This document shows positions 23,001 through 43,470 of a stretch of 64,000 nt of DNA, piece by piece. Below the pieces are notes generated by a model. The model was not told the origin of the DNA. It did not search any database and was given only the letters and a program-made list of their open reading frames with translations. Source of the DNA: Gadus chalcogrammus (taxonomy: Eukaryota; Chordata; Actinopteri; Gadiformes; Gadidae); contig NC_079412.1 in NCBI RefSeq assembly GCF_026213295.1, positions 10,181,211 to 10,245,210 of the forward strand, in the 5' to 3' direction. Positions within the stretch are counted from its first letter, which is position 1. Each line of letters opens with the position of its first letter. A program made the position numbers and the translations under genes.

Positions 23001-24297
23001 TCATACTGCAGCCTATACCGTAAGTCGAAAACTCTTGAAATGTTCAGGTATGGTTACCAATAACCCCCACTACCCATAAACCCAAATTTGTGGTACTGCA
23101 CTCCAAGGTGGCGTTATTGTAAAAAATAATGAATTAGTCTTATTTCTCCTCACTAGATTGACCTGGGCTCACAATTCTTTCATCATATTTATCGCTAAAA
23201 TCAGATGCATCTTTTTCACTTTTGAAAGTGTCATCGTTGAGTGTTCGAATCCCGATTAGAGCATTAAGAACAAGCTGTACATGACATTCGGCCATTGCTC
23301 TGCAGCCCACTCACCTGAAAGCCGAGGCACAGTATGGCATTAAGGGGAACATCTTCATCAGCATCTTTCCTTCATAATTATGTCATATTTAGATATCTTC
23401 CGTTAGTGTGTTCTTGACACACTTATGGAGTCTCCCTTCATATTTTCCAAAAATGTGATTGTGTTTCTTAACAATGTACATCACCCTTTCCTCGTCATAA
23501 GAATTGAATTGTTCAGAATCATCTTGTACTGCAAATTTCACAATTAAAGGAAACATTGTTCCTTTGTACTTGACAGTTTGATCGTTATCAAATTGAACCC
23601 AGGAAGTATGTGCCACTACTTAATTTTCAAGTCTTTGAAAAAGCGCAGGTTCATCAGTGTAGTGACCACAGACCTCTTTCTCTCTCTGTGGCCAACCAGA
23701 GGCATATCTGCCCCCTGCTCTTCCTGACGCCCCGCCTCCCAGGCTTCCTGATTGGCAGGCGGCTCAACAGTCACGCTCTGGAATTGCTCTTGCTGGACCG
23801 TGCCCTGAGACGCCTTGGACCTCATCAGCTGAGTGACTCTGAACTCAAACAGGTCAGGACATTTAATCAATGACTGGGCATCGTTGAATATCCCAGGAAT
23901 GCACAACCCCTCCCATGGCGCAGTATAGAGCAGTGTTTTGTTATGGTAGTTCAAGAAACTGAAAGAGTTCTTGCATTCTTTGTCATGGTGTCGAGTTAAG
24001 CCTTTTACCCCCCCCCCCTCTGTCTCCACAGGCCTGTTATGTCAGAGGACTCAACTCAGACGATCTCGATGCCAACCAGTGTCGTGAGTGGCTGTCCCAA
24101 TGGCTACAGGTCACGGCTCCCTTGAAGGGTATCTATGTTCTTTACTCCTCACACAACCAATGTAAAGTGCCTTTACTGTTGTCGATGTCTCACGTCCGGC
24201 TTTCTGTTTTTCTACCATAGGGAACGAGGGCTCTCTGCTTCTTCACAGCATGGTTTTACTGTCGGCCAACTACCCACGACGCTTCAGTGGCCAATGA
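20054..24297 (+). CDS. letmd1: LETM1 domain-containing protein 1
   Basis: LETMD1 is a mitochondrial inner-membrane protein related to LETM1 (also called HCCR), linked to mitochondrial structure and brown-fat respiration in mammals. Nine coding exons are read: 20054-20169, 20310-20464, 20608-20723, 21245-21327, 21566-21752, 21884-21985, 23700-23852, 24032-24128 and 24221-24297. They total 1086 nt, or 361 aa; human is 360 aa. Family landmarks are VKYENFLKRKFPRFYKLY (exon 2), a hydrophobic segment LIKAIPLVVISIPPFANYLV (residues ~134-153), YYFPRQLL, and a C-terminal ACYVRGLNSDDLDANQCREW followed by LLLHSMVLLSANY. The N-terminus (MALSGGSLCCRLSLQR) is basic and could be a mitochondrial presequence. 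Introns 6 and 7 carry repeats. The intron 6 donor (ATG|GTCAGT) and the exon 7 acceptor at 23699 are the least standard. Confidence 0.93.
22025..22631. mobile_element. MITE with TGCCGCGTTTCC-type ends, copy 2, in letmd1 intron 6
   Basis: It has the same termini as the copy at 17209-17809, with a perfect TTA duplication on both sides (22022-22024 and 22632-22634). It is 607 bp. Internal phrases such as CGAGGTCGCGTTTCCACCGC and GGATGTCGATCGCCGCGGCA match copy 1. The middle differs (about 22265-22375), so one copy carries an internal replacement or deletion. No coding capacity. Confidence 0.85.
22912..23225. repeat. Third copy of the unclassified dispersed repeat, in letmd1 intron 6
   Basis: From about 23045 it matches 17890-18050 (GGTATGGTTAC, AAATTTGTGGTACTGC, TTATTTCTCCTCA, AGATTGACCTGG). 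It is preceded by a GGGGTCCGAGCAACGAAG motif near 22919, also seen degenerately near 17860. The class is unknown. Confidence 0.65.
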
Positions 24298-25691
24298 GAA
24301 GACTGGTCGTGTGCCGAACAGTCGTGTGCCGAATAGCGCAGCAGGCTTGGTTTTCTACATTATAAAAACCAAAAATGCTTTACAAATATGAAAATGCTCC
24401 AAGAGAGGATCCATTGTCTTTGACATCCATATCCTGAACTCCAGGGATCGTGATGTTTAGAGTAAAAGATTTACAGTGGATTGAAGTGAAGGGTGGTTGC
24501 AGTTCTCAATAATTCAGGGCATGTATTGGCATCAACCGCTTTTTCTCCGAACCAGTCATGGCTCGTACCTCAACTTAGATTGATTCTAACGTCAGACAGG
24601 GGTAACGATAGACCAACACAAAACAAGTTGCCCTGCTCTGTATGTTTATAACTAGCATGTTTTGTTTGAAGTGTGAACATTGCAAATTATATTAGTTTTA
24701 ATTTATTTATTATTCCTTCGTTGACCATGTCTTTCATGTTCTACTGCACATAAGCTTTCACTATTAGGTTTAAAATGTATAGAACATAGGCTTAAGGTTT
24801 AAAAATACAATCTAAAGTTATTGAATATCGTCCAAATGATGTTAGACATGCAATGTGGTCATCATTTGGGGAATCGACTCCTAGATGTTTCCGCTCTGGT
24901 ACATCGTAGATAGACCCACGTGGCTTCCCTTTGGGCGTAGCACAATAACACTCCGTCTTACAGAGTTGTGATGCCCCTTTTTTGATGGCCTTGTTTACTT
25001 GATGTGTCTTTGAATGAGAGGCTTTGCAGTGGATCTATTTCTGTTGAGCAGAATATACTTGCACTGAAAAATACAACGACCTGGCTTAAACCTTTTTCTT
25101 TTTTACAAAGAACTGCACAACATCCTTTATGGTGCAGTTCAAGCGCTTTGTCACTCGTAAATTGTGAAAGAGGAAATGACTTGTTTCCTAATGTAATACC
25201 AGGAAGCCTAACACCACAGTTCATTTATAGTACATTTTCTCAAAGATTATGTTGAAAAAAATATATAAAGATATTCCTATACCTACATATATATATATAT
25301 CGTTTTGTTTGATTCTGAAGTGCTTTTAAATATGTTTTGCCAAGATTTGAAAGAAAATGTGTCCTAAATAAACTGAGACAAAGAAGGATTTTTCTTTTAA
25401 TGTGTTATATTGTTCAATCATAACAACCAGAATAGTATTATTGGAGTGGAACACAAAATACAAGAACTTACTTCCTAGTTTTTGGAATTCTGTCCCTAAA
25501 TATGCATGGTGCTGTGGCTATTGCAGATTTCCAATGATATGATATAATCAATTACAGATCATAAAAAGTAAACATTGTTCTATATAAGGCGTCAGCGCCA
25601 AGGAAATGTGAGGGGTAAATATTCTAAGGTGAAGCTTCCCAAGGTGAAGAGGTGACCTGAACAGATACCTACTGCTCAGGCTAAGGCAAAA
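24298..25691. terminator. Tail-to-tail 3' UTRs of letmd1 (+) and cd63 (-)
   Basis: The letmd1 3' UTR runs right from 24298 to a forward AATAAA at 25367-25372. The cd63 3' UTR runs left from 25691 to a reverse-strand ATTAAA at 25396-25401. If cleavage occurs 15-25 nt past each signal, the two transcripts overlap by a few tens of bases. No other gene is seen in the stretch. Confidence 0.55.
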
Positions 25692-28600
25692 TCACATGAC
25701 TTCATAGCCACTGCGGATGGCCTTCATCAGCATGCAGGAAAACACAACGCCCATGATCTGCAACAAGCACAAACCCCACATGTTTTAGGTACTGCACTCA
25801 ATGATAAGAACCAATATAATACATGCCATTAAAGCTAGGGTATGCTTTTTTAGGTCATGTTAAAATTCTCTTTCAACCCAACGGAGATCAGTAAATCAAA
25901 TGCTGAACCTAATAAAGACAAATCTGCAATCTGTGGAGGTTGAAGCCCGTCCAATGATTGTGTTCGGCCAGAATGAAATGATTGGAGGGCTACAAGGCTA
26001 GGCAGTCCTATTGCTAAACATGCAAGCTTCTCATTCTCATTCTGTTTTGGGGATGTGTTTAATAATAAATGAATGGAAAATACATACCTGTATTATGGCA
26101 ATAACGACAGCAGCAATAACAATCCACATCAGATTCTTCATCAGCGATTCCTCAACCGCAGTGTGGCAGCCCTAGTTAAATGAAGCAAAAATGTTCAAAC
26201 CTGTTCAGCAATTAATTAGTTTAAAAAAAATGTCAAATATTGTATAGAATACTTAAAATGTGAAACAGATTTCACTTTATAGCACCACGTTAGACTCATG
26301 TAAACACACAGCCCTGCTTCTCATGAATAATCAACGTAACCCTTTTTTTATGCAAGTATACATAGTAGTATGGTTCTCCTTTTTCGTTCTTCATCATACA
26401 GCGTAAAATATTAAGATAATTAAATAACAAAAAATTAAGGGCTACAGATTTAATGAAGGACAGTTTCATGAGCAGCAGAGGCCTGCGTTACAATGAGTTT
26501 GAGGTTGGATGGGCTTCTGTCCCATTTGGGATGCACACAGCCTGGGAAGGTGTGAAGAGGTCCTCAAAGTGTTTTAAGGTCAAATTCCCATTAACTTTGT
26601 ATACAAATAAAACTTCTAACTATATTATCTTATGTTGAGTTCCATTAAAAGTATTAAAACCTAAAAACTAAATGTGGGTGTTTACCTGCAGGTGTACTTT
26701 GAGACCATCATGGAGTTCCCCGACCCCGCAGCCCTTGGAGATGTTCACACAGCAGGAGTCAGGGACTGTATTGTTATCTGCCCAGAAGTGGATCCAGTCT
26801 GACGAGTTATCGGAGCCACAACACTTCAACTAAGAACAAGTTGAGGACAATAGAAACACCACATGGGAATAAATAAAGTGTTGGATTGAACATTTGTATC
26901 GCATGTAAGGTTTCTACAGTTTGGTGACAATAAAGAAACATGATACATTCGCATGATATCAGCAATGATATTTCTACGGCTTTGAAAACTGCTGCGTCGA
27001 TGTTTTCCAGAAACCCTCAGCAGCAGCAGCAGCAGCAGCACAGGTGACCTGATAACATCAAGTATATATCTATGTGTGACCTCAGAACGTCTGTATATTC
27101 TGCTTGTGCAAATAAGGGTCAGGGGGTAATAGATGGGCTTGGTTCCTACGATCTCAACCTTGTGTATATAATACCAGCTGAAGTCCATTGTGTACCCAAG
27201 CTCTGCAAAACAAGTCAAATATCATGACGTAAAAGTGAGCAACATATGTCCAATGTCAACATCAGGACCCATTTATACAATGTCTATGCACAACAGGCAG
27301 CCGGATGTGGCTGTCGGATGAGGGTGTTGTTACACTGGGTAAATACTGAGTGGCGTGCACTTGACTCACATCCTCCTGCATCTTGTCCACAGTTTGTTTG
27401 ATTTCATCCGTGGTGTTGTACTTTGCGATCAGTTGGTGGAGACCCTCCCGGACCTCTCCTTTAATCTATATGACGACACCGTGCAAAGCGGAACGAGTTA
27501 AATGAGCCTTGAAACACATTATAGTCACATCACAGTAGGTCACCCTAGACCGAAGTGGCAGACTCACATGACCCCTGAAGATGTATCCGGCTATAGCCAC
27601 TCCGATCTCGACGAGGATGATCAGTAACAGGAGGACGGCAAACTGGGAGAATAACACAAAAACCCAACGTGAGAGTCGTGTGTGAGTTTGATGACTGAAC
27701 AAAAACAACAGTTTAGTCGTGAGGATGGTGGCCTACCGTGGTGACCATGCAGTAATTCTCCTTCCAGGCACCGCAGCAACCACAGAAGGCAATTAAGAAG
27801 ATGACGACACCCACGACTATCAGGATGATAGGGATCGCCGAGGCGGTGGCGTCACTGATGGACAGGGATTTGTGCAAGGCTACCTGGACCAGGACCCCCA
27901 CCACAATCAGCGCCAGGCCACACAGCTGCAGACAGACGGGAGGACACAGGGTGGATTAGGATACGGTTGTGGTTGATATGAAACAAAGATGAATGGTTGA
28001 TGGTACAGTATGATGTGCATACAGTATGCCATTTGGTGGACACTTTCATCCAACGCATTTTACAACACCCCGAGTGCAGAGGTTTCTTAGCGTCTCCAGT
28101 GAGAAACAGATCCCTTACTTGGCAAGGTAATGCCATGCTCTACGGATAGGACTTCACATATGGAGCGGTTCTTCTTTTCAGCTTAAAGCCGCGTACATTT
28201 AATGTCATGAGGCGCATATTGAAAACGGCCAAATATTATAATTGTAAAAAGGAATTCGATCAGACATTGTAGGCCTACTACGGTCTTTCTGCTAGGACCA
28301 CACTGGCAAAAGTATCAAATAATCATAATGTTGACATTAAATATTTTGACCCTAAATCATTGTCAATTTGAAAATATTTACTGCACATTTCAAGACATAT
28401 ATGCCTTACACTGCTTCAGAGCATGGATGTATTTTATGAACAGTGGTAATTGTTGTGCAAACCTATGACATACTCAGAAGGATACAAGTGGAGTTACCCG
28501 ATCCGTCCCCTAGCATGTTTTCCAACTAACTGACTAAACCAAGGGACGTTTCCTTATTGGTAGACCACACCAATGTAAATATTTGGTTAACACTCAGGTA

Positions 28601-29295
28601 GCTGCCCTATAGTGAATAGTGTTAGAAAAGCATGGAAACCAATAGTGTTTAAACGAAAACTTTTATTACTCAGCGACTCACAGAATCGAAATACAGCTAT
28701 TTTGGTTTCCTTCCACATGAATTGAAAATAAACGTATAGTGTGCTTTATTGCGGCTTATGATTAAAATGTCATAGAAGCATTAATTAATGTGTGAATTAA
28801 GTAAAATGTATTGATATCAATAAGTCACATGACCAAGTTACACATTGAAATATGGTCACGAGGTTCACATTCCACTATGCACTGCCACCTCTTTATCCCT
28901 CATCCTGCTATAACACAGGCACAGCCCCACACGCCATCCAGATGATGCATAAACCTAAATTAGATATCAAGCGGAATGTCAAATTGTTTGTGCTGTTATG
29001 ACTTATCTATTTGCCAATCGCCCCCACGTCACTTCTAGTAACCCTTAAACACATCACTACATCATGACTCTAAGCGAGGACGTCTACGGTTTCCTTCCTC
29101 CTTCAACAGCCATTGCAACCGCTTCAACGACTTCCCAAATTCCCATGTTTATCACACACAGACCATGTCCGGAAAGCACAATCTTTCCGAAATTAAAAAT
29201 ATAATTAAAACCAAGAAACTGCTACTCACCCAAAAGATGAAGTTGAAGAAGAATAGCAGGTACTTGACACATCTGATTCCCCCCTCTACACCCAT
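25692..29295 (-). CDS. cd63: CD63 tetraspanin
   Basis: CD63 is a four-pass tetraspanin of late endosomes, lysosomes and exosomes that organises membrane protein sorting. Seven coding exons are read on the minus strand: 29230-29295, 27737-27925, 27568-27642, 27370-27465, 26686-26829, 26088-26171 and 25692-25757. They total 720 nt, or 239 aa; human is 238 aa. TM1 starts in MGVEGGIRCVKYLLFFFNFI. The small loop and TM2-TM3 follow, with GCCGAWKENYCM between them. The large loop has the CCG motif at residues 145-147, further cysteines (PDSCC, KGCG), and sequons at about N127, N150, N161 and N171. TM4 is IVIAAVVIAIIQIMGVVFSC. The protein ends SGYEVM, the GYxxM lysosomal sorting signal that identifies CD63. 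An untranslated exon probably ends at 29934 (donor AAAAG|GTAGGT), with the matching acceptor before 29314. Confidence 0.96.
27015..27043. repeat. CAG/CTG trinucleotide run in cd63 intron 4
   Basis: About eight CAG units lie in the intron between cd63 exons 4 and 5. On the transcribed strand this is a CTG run. Confidence 0.9.
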
Positions 29296-30499
29296 GATGT
29301 CGAGGAACACAATCCTGAAACACAAATAGCGCATATTAGGAAAAAGCAGAACCATGCCCACATATTGACATATTCCAGTCGGTTTCATCATATTACCACG
29401 GAAATCGGAAATGTAAAATATATCACAAGATATAGTTGCTCAGTTTATGGAAAGATAATCGAGAAGTCTACAGTCATACGGCTTAGCAATGTACACACTA
29501 TTTAAAAGTGACATATTTATGGGTTGGAGGCTGGATTTGAAGAAAATGATGGGACATAAAAGCAGCTTTTACGAACTTGTCGCGTTTTACTGCGTTTGTT
29601 TTTCCATGACTTCACGTCGTCACGAACTATGAAAGAACATGTAGAATCATGTAAAATGAGGTTGAGGTTGTCCTCACCACTTCACCTTCTAGTAATCACA
29701 GTAACAATAGGATCTGAATGAGGAACAATATTGGATCCACGCTTTTACTTGCGTAGGCCTAATCTGTGGTGCGGATAAAAATAATATTTACGATACAAAC
29801 CACTATGAAAGTCTGGGGGCATCCTTAATTGTTAGTTTTTCAGCCTATGTCTACATAAGGCTCAACTTCAACAAAAACATTGAATACGAGATCGGCCAGT
29901 AAATCACTTATTTGTGAACCTACCTTTTGAGGAAAACTCTTGCTTGAAGGGTCGAATCGGAATAACGTTTCTACTGAAAACTAGATCAACTTATCGGTTC
30001 GGCGAAGTCCCGCCCCTCCGCTACCGCGGTCTGAGTCTGACCGTCGGCGTTCTGCGCAGCCAGACATTATTGGAGTGTTGAGAAACCAGAAGACGAACGA
30101 ACGCTATTTCAAGCGCGCTTCTATTAGGGTAGTTACCGGTAGTGTATAGGAGCTGGAGTTGGATCTGTAAAAAAAAAGATCCAGGTTAACCTCTATTCTG
30201 AAATAACCCCGTTGAATGTGATATTGTTTTCTTTTTCGATTATTCGTCGAAATATTCGCTTGTATCTGCCACGTGGATATCTGGTTATGTCAATACACAT
30301 TATTACAAAAGATGCGGACCTAAGAACACAAGTTGACGCATTCAATGCAGTAGGCCTACGTAATAAATGCTGATGCAAGAATTCAGGGATTTCTATGTTT
30401 TCTATAGTTACTGTAACTAGAAGCATAGTTTGAAATGAGGCCTAAAATGCACAGGTGTTTTTAAACTGCTCTGCCATTGCACCTATTATAACTTGCTAT

Positions 30500-30631
<132 letters not shown>

Positions 30632-31363
30632 TTAAAAAAAACAAAAAACTTATTGGCATGAAAAACCAACCTTTACATTACCAAAGCAGATGAAACATTA
30701 GGAGGTCAAGATATAAAACATTAAACACAAAATATGTATACTTATCAAATACTAAATATATAAAAAGATAATTGTGGAATACTAACAATTCCAGAACAAA
30801 CAGATAAATTAAAGATACTCTGTACATACACTGTATTTACAATTTAGAGGATATGTGCATAATCCAAACAAAGATCAACAAAGGTATGCCAGTGGTTCAA
30901 GTCCAGTGTGATGAGTCTGTTTATGGAGAGTTTACAACAATGTACGATCACAGAGGCAAGATTCGTCACGTGTGACCAGTGAAGGACCGAATCTGGCCTC
31001 CGTGATTGTCCATTTTTGTATTTCTCCCAACAGATATGACAGTCTGTCACCTCTTGGGAGCCGGGTCTGTCTGTGAGGTCCCTTCTCGATGGCCAGTCTG
31101 TGTCCACTGAGTCTGTACCTGGTCAAGGGTTTTCTGAGTTTTGGGTCAGTCACGATGGTCAGGTATTCTGCAACTGTTTATTCTCTGTTAAGAGACAAGT
31201 AGCAATCCAATTTACCATACATTTTGGTGGATTCGTCTATGTGTGTGTACAAATATAATTTAATCTTTTAAGAGCACATATTATATGTTTTTATTTTATT
31301 CTCATTATTATTATTATGGACTGCTAATTACTACACTGGGTATTATTTACACTGTACAGGCCC

Positions 31364-31470
<107 letters not shown>

Positions 31471-31693
31471 GTCTCTCTGTCTATCTATCGATATGATGCT
31501 TCATTCTTGCTCACCAACATTCAAAACATAATTCAATATTTGACACTCAAATGGATATGTTTTTGGATAACTGGTCGATTGAAACTAAAACCACTTCCAC
31601 CAGCTGTCACATTTCGAGTCGCGTTGTGATTGGTTAAGTTCTCCCTGCTAATACGGAAAGAGATGTAAAACGAGGGCGGGACCATTGTACATC

Positions 31694-38438
<6,745 letters not shown>

Positions 38439-39040
38439 CAATGGAAAAGTATTGCACTGTAAAATACGGAAAGAAGACTCCGCTTGGTCTTGTGAATGTG
38501 GTCGGAAGACAACAGGAGTTCACTGTGTAGCACACTGACCTGGTACTGTGGTCCAGGGGGTGCTGTTGCAGGAAGAGAACGGGCCCTCTCGGGTTCCAGT
38601 GGACCAACGATGAATCAAGCATCTTTTTTCTTTTAAAGTGCTACACAATATATGCAGAGCAAATTGTGTTCAAGAGTCGCATCAGGCCTTCATTTTTTTT
38701 TTTTTTTTGCAAATCTCTGGGTAACTTGTTTTAGTAATTTGAGAATGTAGCCAACTCTTGCGTCCGCCGACCTTATGAGTTTGTATCAGAATGTTTGTGA
38801 TTAAGTATTTTGTTGACTTTAAAGTGTTACTGAAATGTATGCATGGTTTAATTCTTGGCAAACATACCTTCAGTGAACTGTTTACAGCGTCTAGGTTTAT
38901 GCATTGTTAAATGCTCTTTGCATTTACAGTAAATGTTTGAGGGAATGGTTTTTTTTGGAAATTATTGACTGGTGTTTGGATATGTAGTCCATAAAATTTA
39001 TTTTTTTATTCTGTTACGGCAAATAATTAAAATTTAATAT
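38439..39040 (+). terminator. nemp1: nemp1 3' UTR
   Basis: AT-rich sequence without coding signs follows the nemp1 stop. An ATTAAA at 39026-39031 is a possible polyadenylation signal. No stronger AATAAA was seen before it. Confidence 0.45.
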
Positions 39041-40271
39041 GAACCAAAGTATTTTGTTCAACATTCAAATGTGTCACTGTTGACAACTTTTCCAGTTTAA
39101 ATCAGTATTTGGTTGCTGTTTTGAAATCTGCTTGGTAGGTAAATGGTATACATTTTTTGGGGTACACATAAATCAATTATATTTCCTAGAAAATATATAC
39201 CACAGACCGTGGGCGGAAAATGGTTAATCGCACCCATTTTTATTCGACTCGCTACCTTTAGTATGGTCAATTCTATTTTCTGTTCATGATTTGCCTGCAT
39301 CTTTCATCATTTTTCATCTTACAAATTATTGGAGATTCCATATCGGTCAAAAATACATGGTATTCACATATCTTAAATATGATCATGTGCTGTGTTCAGT
39401 CAAATGCATGAACCCTTTAGTCAGCAGCAGTAGCCTGGCAGACGGTGAAACTAAAAAGTGGAAGCAGAACCTGGGAAAAACAAGTGGACGACCTAATTCC
39501 CACCCCGGGTTAAATGTCAGTCACTAGGTAGATCAATTGATTTGAAAGGGATTACCATGTGGTCCACTAGTTTCACTATGTCCGTGTGGGCATTCTCAAA
39601 CTTCCTCATACCTTTCCTACCGGCTGCACTTTATAGTTGAAAACAAATACGCCCACAGACAAATTGTTGCAAACGTTTACAACCTGTGTGTCGTAAAGAT
39701 GAGCCCCTATTTATTGCTTAACTCTCTTCACTTGCGGTAGATTGGCATGCACAGCAGTTGTTTTCCCATGGGTTACTTTTTCCCCAAACACGTCACCGCT
39801 GAGACCACTGAGTGCAGGCGGACACGGGCTAAACTAACGGAAGGAGGGGGAATCCCTTTGGATTCAGCAGAATATCAAACACATTGCGGTGGCTACCACC
39901 ATGCAAAGTGCTTGGAGTTCCCCACAGAAATTAAACCCGACTCTCACTCTAGCAAAATGGCATTACTGATAAGAAATGTCAAATACTGACAATTAATGCT
40001 GCATGAAATGCGGGACAACATAATAAAAATCTACTTGATTATGGTCATCACTGCATGCATTGTTCAGCGATTATTTTCAAATAAGCACTAAGTACTGTAA
40101 GTAAGCATAAGTACTACAGGCAATCAGCCCTTTTCCCTGTCACAATACTGTTTATATCTAGCACATACATAACTACACCGCAGCAATCAAAATCCTATGC
40201 ATAAATAATTGTGAGACTAATGAGTGACACGATTTGAAAAGATAACCGCAATGCTGCCTTTAAAGTGTAGC
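39041..40271. other. Intergenic DNA between nemp1 and ormdl2 (convergent)
   Basis: I see no exon, repeat array or transposon end here. A few short open frames exist but show no domain and no splice-consistent continuation. Confidence 0.5.
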
Positions 40272-40613
40272 TTTATTGATCCTAAAAAAGAATCTGTAAC
40301 AAACAGTTTTTTAAAGAGATGCAGCCGGTCAGCTTCTACAAGAAGAAACATTTGCCGCCACATCACCGGAGAGAGACGGATATTCCAATGTCTGACAGCT
40401 TCCAATCTTAAATAGGGAATGCTTATAGAAAATAAAAAGTTCACCTAGATCTTCATAAACCTTCAGCTCAGAACAGCAGTGTGTTTTTCCCCCCCTATTG
40501 TTAAGCAGCAGGAAAACTGTCCATTCTTAAGATGTTTCCCCATCCCGGCATCTGGACAGCGAACGCCCCGTCCGTCCATCGCGACCTTCCAGACCCGCGG
40601 GTGAACGAGCGCC
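40272..40613 (-). terminator. ormdl2: ormdl2 3' UTR with polyadenylation signal
   Basis: On the minus strand the sequence after the ormdl2 stop runs to an AATAAA at 40277-40272. The 340-nt length is reasonable for a 3' UTR. Confidence 0.6.
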
Positions 40614-42024
40614 TCAGTATTTGTTGATCCCAAAGATCCGTACTCCATGGAGCTGAGGGAGCTTCGGGAGGAGGACACTGAGCAGGGAGCTCGTGTTCAC
40701 CATGAAATGAGTGGCGTCGTATTTTGTGTAGAAACTGGCTAGGATATACCTGCGGTGAGGTGAGAGGTAAACGGTGAACAGTTAGCAGCAATTGTTTTCC
40801 TCATAATGACCATGTGGTTACTAGTTGAAGTTTTAACATGTGAACTGTTGCGAGTCAGATGTAGAGTATTTTTAAGGGGGCTGAAACCTTTGTTGATTTC
40901 TCCTTTTGGAGAAGGGACATCCTGTTCTATTTTATCTTCTCACACTGTGTGAAAGTAATAACCCCACTTTTCGATTCCACAAGTATCGAGGTTTGAAAAA
41001 GTTTTGTCATATAAATTGGACTTAATTTGCATCTCCTGCATTTGTGGGCTAAAATTAATTTGTGGGCTAAAATGCAACCAAAGTTTCCCTGTTTATTCAC
41101 AAACAAATGTGTGACGATTTTCACTGCTCACTTCGTTAAACTACCTCACCACAGAACGATAATGCTTTTTGCCATAAGCAAACTCAACAAAGGGGAAAGA
41201 GCATACTTACAAAATGATGGGTGAGATAGTGAGGAACTTTCGAGAAGACGTGAACTGGATGCCGTAGTCCATCTGTTCCCAGTGTGTCAGCAGACGAGCT
41301 TTACCTTGGTCTGGGGTCTCAAAGGGAGTGCCCTTTACTGTGTGTAGGAACAAGTACATTACCTGTGGAGTCAAGATATATACACTCTTAAAACCATTGC
41401 TCAGTATTTGCACAATGTCACATATCTGGAAACATTGGTGGTGTTTACTGGAAACCCCAGTTGGAGATCGACCCATAGACGGTGAGGGAGGAATGTACTC
41501 ATGCAATTCGTCAAGGGTGCACAGAAATAAGAATGCAGTGGCTTTGCACTGCATGAAGAGAACCAACAGAACAGTTTGTCCCTTAATGTTTTGGAAAGAT
41601 TTAGGGGCCTGTCAGACAGGTGTGCAGCGGATTCAGACCACAGTATTATTACGTGTGACTGAGTCCCTGGAATACCCTCATCGTTCACACTCTCCATGGC
41701 CTAGATTTGATTAGACATGGTTTTATTGTTAATGAGTCAAGAAGAAGGAGCCAGAGAATAGTTTGTGACACTATCGAAATGGACACATTCCAGTCGTTAA
41801 AGGTGCAACAATAGTTGACGGATCATTTCCCGATGTGGAGCGGTCCTCACCAGGTTGTGGATGACGTTGGTGAGGGTCCAGACCAGCGGCACGGTGATGA
41901 AGGGGATGCTGAGCAGCACCACGTGCAGCACCACGGTCAGCAGCAGGTAGCTCAGCCAGATGCCCCTGCTGTTCATCACCCGCGTGTTGGGGTTGACCTC
42001 GCTGTGAGCTACGCCCACGTTCAT
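40614..42024 (-). CDS. ormdl2: ORMDL sphingolipid biosynthesis regulator 2
   Basis: ORMDL proteins are ER membrane subunits that inhibit serine palmitoyltransferase when ceramide is plentiful. Three coding exons are read on the minus strand: 41851-42024, 41211-41362 and 40614-40749. They total 462 nt, or 153 aa, exactly the usual ORMDL length. The start [20 protein letters not shown] is nearly invariant in the family and includes Asn13, the residue reported to contact ceramide. Four hydrophobic segments follow; [20 protein letters not shown] is the conserved loop, and the protein ends [11 protein letters not shown]. Paralogues 1-3 are almost identical, so the name ormdl2 rests on the 12q13 neighbourhood. 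The acceptor lies directly before the ATG. An untranslated exon at about 43431-43470 ends in donor AAG|GTGAGT. Confidence 0.93.
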
Positions 42025-43470
42025 CTGGAACCATTCAAATAGATACAGTCACAAGGAAGCTTTCCGGCCATATGCATGAGAGTTAATAGACCGAGTCAGG
42101 ACCATAAATGCAGGAGCAGATGTACACACATGTACACACTCGGTTGTCCTTGTTGTAATGTATTGTCTGTGCTAGATGCCTGGCTGTTCGCGCATGCCAA
42201 GGGTGGGTATGGGAGCTCAACACGCTGCTGCCCAGGCCCCTCACTGTTTGGGTGGGTATGGGTGACTGAGCGGTGGCAAGCGGCCGGGGGTTTGGTGTCA
42301 GGGGTTTGTGTTGTTATGTGATGTTTTGTGATGGTCTTTATGTTTATGCACACATGCATACAATGTGCTGCTCACGTAATGAGGCCATGAATCTGTGTAA
42401 TGTTGATCTTGATATATGTAGTTCTTTTAAAAAATATTTTTGGATTATCTTTTTCAGAAAGGCCTGAACAGGGACTGTGGTTGCAAATAAGCCAACTGGC
42501 TAGAAACCTTCTATGCAACACATCTACACACGTTGTTATGGCATTGACTGATAATTATGTAATAATTCTCACAAATAATTGAATAATTAATCATCCCAAA
42601 TTATGTAATAATCTGCTCTGCATGGTCCCTGATAAATAACTACTAATAAATAACTGTAAAAAAAAAAAAAAACTTTTTAAGAGTAAAAGAAAACAGCAGA
42701 ATCTATCATAAGGAATTAAACTAGCAGGATCAATGCATGAACAACGTTAATTTGAGTGAAAATGTGTTTTTAAACAAATAAAAAGGAACCCGCTTAATGT
42801 TGGTGCTTGATCTGAAGTGGGAGATTCAAATCATGTTGAGACCACAGATGGTTATTACTGTTTATCAGTAAGGAATGGGAGTAGAATGCAGTAGAACTTA
42901 TATAACTTATATTTTGCTATATAGATGAAGGTGGTTAGGTGGGTTGAAGAACAGTCATGGAGCAATTCCTTCTAATGCCTCATAAGCAGAGCTTGAACTA
43001 CAGGAATGCTGTGTTTTTCTAGAATAAGGCCCGGAGCTCCGCCCGACTTAATCGCAATGTATAACAAAACATGCGCTGACGTTACGACACAAGACTGACA
43101 TCACCATTGTTGTAACGCACTTTAACGATTATAGCCAAAGAAAGTGGCACACATTACATTTACAATTTAATCACGTTTACAATTGGACAATGTAAGTGGA
43201 TTGCCTAAAAGTTTAGAAACTTGTACATTTTCTAAGCAAACGTTCTTAAACCAGCTAAGTTAGCTGCAATGTTTGTTGCTATTCGCCCTGTTGACATACA
43301 ATTAAATTGCAAAAATATGCCAATAGACTCAATTCTTTTAAAGGAGTAAAAATCGTCCGAAAATAATGTCTTCGACGACACGATCAATTATATTAAACAC
43401 TTTGTAAGTATACAGAGAGAACTCACCTTCCTGTTGGAGCGCACCAGGAAATGACTACGTTTTCGACCAC
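42025..43470 (-). other. ormdl2: ormdl2 intron 1 and untranslated first exon
   Basis: The intron is AT-rich on its left and contains no other gene. The probable non-coding first exon starts around 43470 and ends at 43431, where the minus strand reads AGGAAG|GTGAGTTC. A GC box-like CCACGCCC at 43467-43474 is near the presumed start. Confidence 0.5.
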
